Shown: positions 5,488-6,134 of the stretch, piece by piece
Numbering within the stretch: position 1 is the stretch's first letter
How the letters are laid out: each line of letters begins with the position of its first letter
Assembly: GCA_035353395.1 (NCBI GenBank)
Contig: DAOPZL010000097.1
Coordinates: 1 to 6,134 of the forward strand
Source: UBA1801 sp035353395
Lineage (GTDB): Bacteria; Acidobacteriota; Holophagae; Holophagales; Holophagaceae
DNA length: 6,134 nucleotides
Reading direction: 5' to 3'
Position numbers and translations under genes: made by a program
The notes under the pieces: model-generated
Database searches by the model: none
Told to the model about the DNA's origin: nothing
Seen by the model: only the letters and a program-made list of their open reading frames with translations

Positions 5488-6009
5488 GTGGAATTGCGCC
5501 GCCTCGCCACCCCTTTCGTCATCATCTCGTTCCTCGCGGTCGGATTCACGGGATGCTGCCTGCTGCTCGGAATCAGGACCGGTTTCGTCAACCAGCTCCA
5601 TGAATGGTCCAGTCTCGCCTTTGTCGCGGGAAGCGTCCTGCACATCGTCGTGCACCGCGGGCCGACCTTGGCCCAGCTCCGGAAGCCCCTGGTGGCCGTT
5701 CTGGCCGTCTGCGCCCTGGCCGTCTCCATCCTGGCCGTCCTGCCGATCGGGAGCCCCAGGGCCGGAGGTCGGCAAGTGATCGGAAGGCTCCTGGACACGG
5801 CCCTGGATTCGAACCTCGGGACGATCGCCGTCATGACCCGGCAACCTGAGGATGTGGTCTTCGACAGGCTGTCCCGGGCCGGGTTCGGAAGCCTCGAGCC
5901 CGGAGCCACGCTCCGGGAGATCGCGCGCGCCAACCACAAGGACCCGATGGACACGCTGGCCGCGGTCCTGGCGGAGGGCGCGCAGCCCGGGGACAAGAAG
6001 GCGGACTAG
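5488..6009 (+). CDS. DUF4405-like three-helix membrane protein, possible b-type cytochrome
   Basis: Read from GTG 5488 this is a 173-residue inner-membrane protein. Helix 1 lies at about 9-27 (with FTGCC at 20-24), helix 2 at 41-57 and helix 3 at 67-86. The pattern 'RRLATPF...FTG...LHEW...LHIVVH' is that of DUF4405 proteins, a family I recall as flavinylation-associated cytochromes. His38, His52 and His56 are candidate heme ligands; this is inference. After helix 3 a soluble tail (about 87-173) contains two 23-residue units (110-132 and 142-164), each starting Leu-x-x-Ile-Ala and ending in Gly. They resemble the paired helical 'xLxEIA...L' domains seen behind membrane redox proteins. An upstream ATG (5320) would give 229 residues but adds unconvincing sequence. 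The gene diverges from the beta-barrel gene and converges on hypE, overlapping its stop codon. It may take part in membrane electron transfer; no partner is visible. Confidence 0.75.
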   Translation: MELRRLATPFVIISFLAVGFTGCCLLLGIRTGFVNQLHEWSSLAFVAGSVLHIVVHRGPTLAQLRKPLVAVLAVCALAVSILAVLPIGSPRAGGRQVIGRLLDTALDSNLGTIAVMTRQPEDVVFDRLSRAGFGSLEPGATLREIARANHKDPMDTLAAVLAEGAQPGDKKAD

Positions 6010-6134
6010 CAGATCCTGGGCAGCTGCTCTCCCGACAGCAGGTCCAGGATCCGCTTGGTTCCAAGGGTCGTGCGCAGGAACACGGTCCCGGGATCCTCGG
6101 CCGTGACCGTGCCGATCCGGGCGGCGCCCTCTCC
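6006..6134 (-). CDS. hypE: HypE, [NiFe]-hydrogenase maturation protein, C-terminal end only
   Basis: Only the last 42 codons are present; the gene continues beyond the right edge of the window. The reading frame ends in RILDLLSGEQLPRIC followed by TAG, and upstream has RIGTVTAEDPGTVFLRTT. The invariant Pro-Arg-Ile-Cys tail is the signature of HypE. Its C-terminal cysteine receives a carbamoyl group from HypF and dehydrates it to a thiocyanate, the source of the cyanide ligands of the [NiFe] centre. The preceding 'G-T-V' beta strand and 'G-x-x-R-I-L-D' segment match the C-terminal domain of the AIR-synthase-like fold. The host therefore very likely makes a [NiFe] hydrogenase, with other hyp genes expected to the right. 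The TAG (6006-6008) overlaps the stop codon of the convergent gene (6007-6009) inside one CTAG. Confidence 0.88.
   Translation of the reverse strand, partial: GEGAARIGTVTAEDPGTVFLRTTLGTKRILDLLSGEQLPRIC
6012..6051. repeat. Stem-loop spanning the 3' end of hypE and the end of the DUF4405-like transcript
   Basis: GATCCTGG (6012-6019) pairs with CCAGGATC (6044-6051), and inside it CTGCT (6024-6028) pairs with AGCAG (6037-6041) around an 8-nt loop. The interruption is 4 nt on one side and 2 on the other. It starts 2 nt after the plus-strand stop codon and lies within the last codons of hypE. No T-tract follows on either strand, so it is not a classical intrinsic terminator. It could stabilise the 3' end or pause polymerase. 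Confidence 0.45.

Noticed and set aside
5398..5937. Minus-strand open frame of 179 codons opposite the DUF4405-like gene
   Set aside because: Its translation is polar and of low complexity, whereas the plus strand gives three clean membrane helices with family motifs.

Overview
The window is GC-rich bacterial DNA with strong G/C preference at third codon positions. It encodes outer-membrane proteins (a TolC-type channel and a signal-peptide beta-barrel), so the host is a Gram-negative (diderm) bacterium. The hydrogenase-maturation gene end (hypE) and the heme-type membrane protein would suit an anaerobic or facultative metabolism. An acidobacterium of the Holophagae type or a deltaproteobacterium-like lineage would fit, but this is an impression and not a demonstrated assignment.

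Left part (1-4484, + strand): a compact four-gene operon. It holds a TetR-family regulator (5' end cut by the window edge), a TolC-family outer-membrane channel, an EmrA/HlyD-type periplasmic adaptor and an EmrB/QacA-type 14-helix drug:proton antiporter. The genes overlap by 4 nt or are separated by 1 and 6 nt. Together they form a self-contained tripartite efflux pump spanning both membranes, with its probable regulator encoded first in the same transcript.

Middle (4481-5110): the efflux operon converges on a minus-strand gene for a small secreted outer-membrane beta-barrel protein. The two share a near-perfect hairpin terminator of 14 bp. It has a canonical U-tract for the minus-strand gene, and that U-tract overlaps the antiporter stop codon. 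The barrel gene has a good sigma70-like promoter and a strong ribosome binding site.

Regulatory gap (5111-5487): 377 nt without a supported gene, between divergent genes. Its left two-thirds is strikingly AT-rich and holds several inverted repeats and repeated ATGC-centred motifs. Its right third is GC-rich leader with a direct repeat, a G8 run and an orphan Shine-Dalgarno-like sequence.

Right part (5488-6134): a plus-strand gene for a three-helix membrane protein resembling the DUF4405 (flavinylation-associated cytochrome) family. It has possible heme-ligand histidines and a two-unit helical C-terminal domain. It converges on the last 42 codons of a minus-strand gene ending in Leu-Pro-Arg-Ile-Cys, the hallmark C-terminus of HypE, the [NiFe]-hydrogenase cyanide-ligand maturase. 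The two stop codons overlap in one CTAG. No mobile element, CRISPR array, tRNA or rRNA was seen. The efflux operon is of a well-known kind; the least explained parts are the AT-rich divergent region and the DUF4405-like gene beside hypE.
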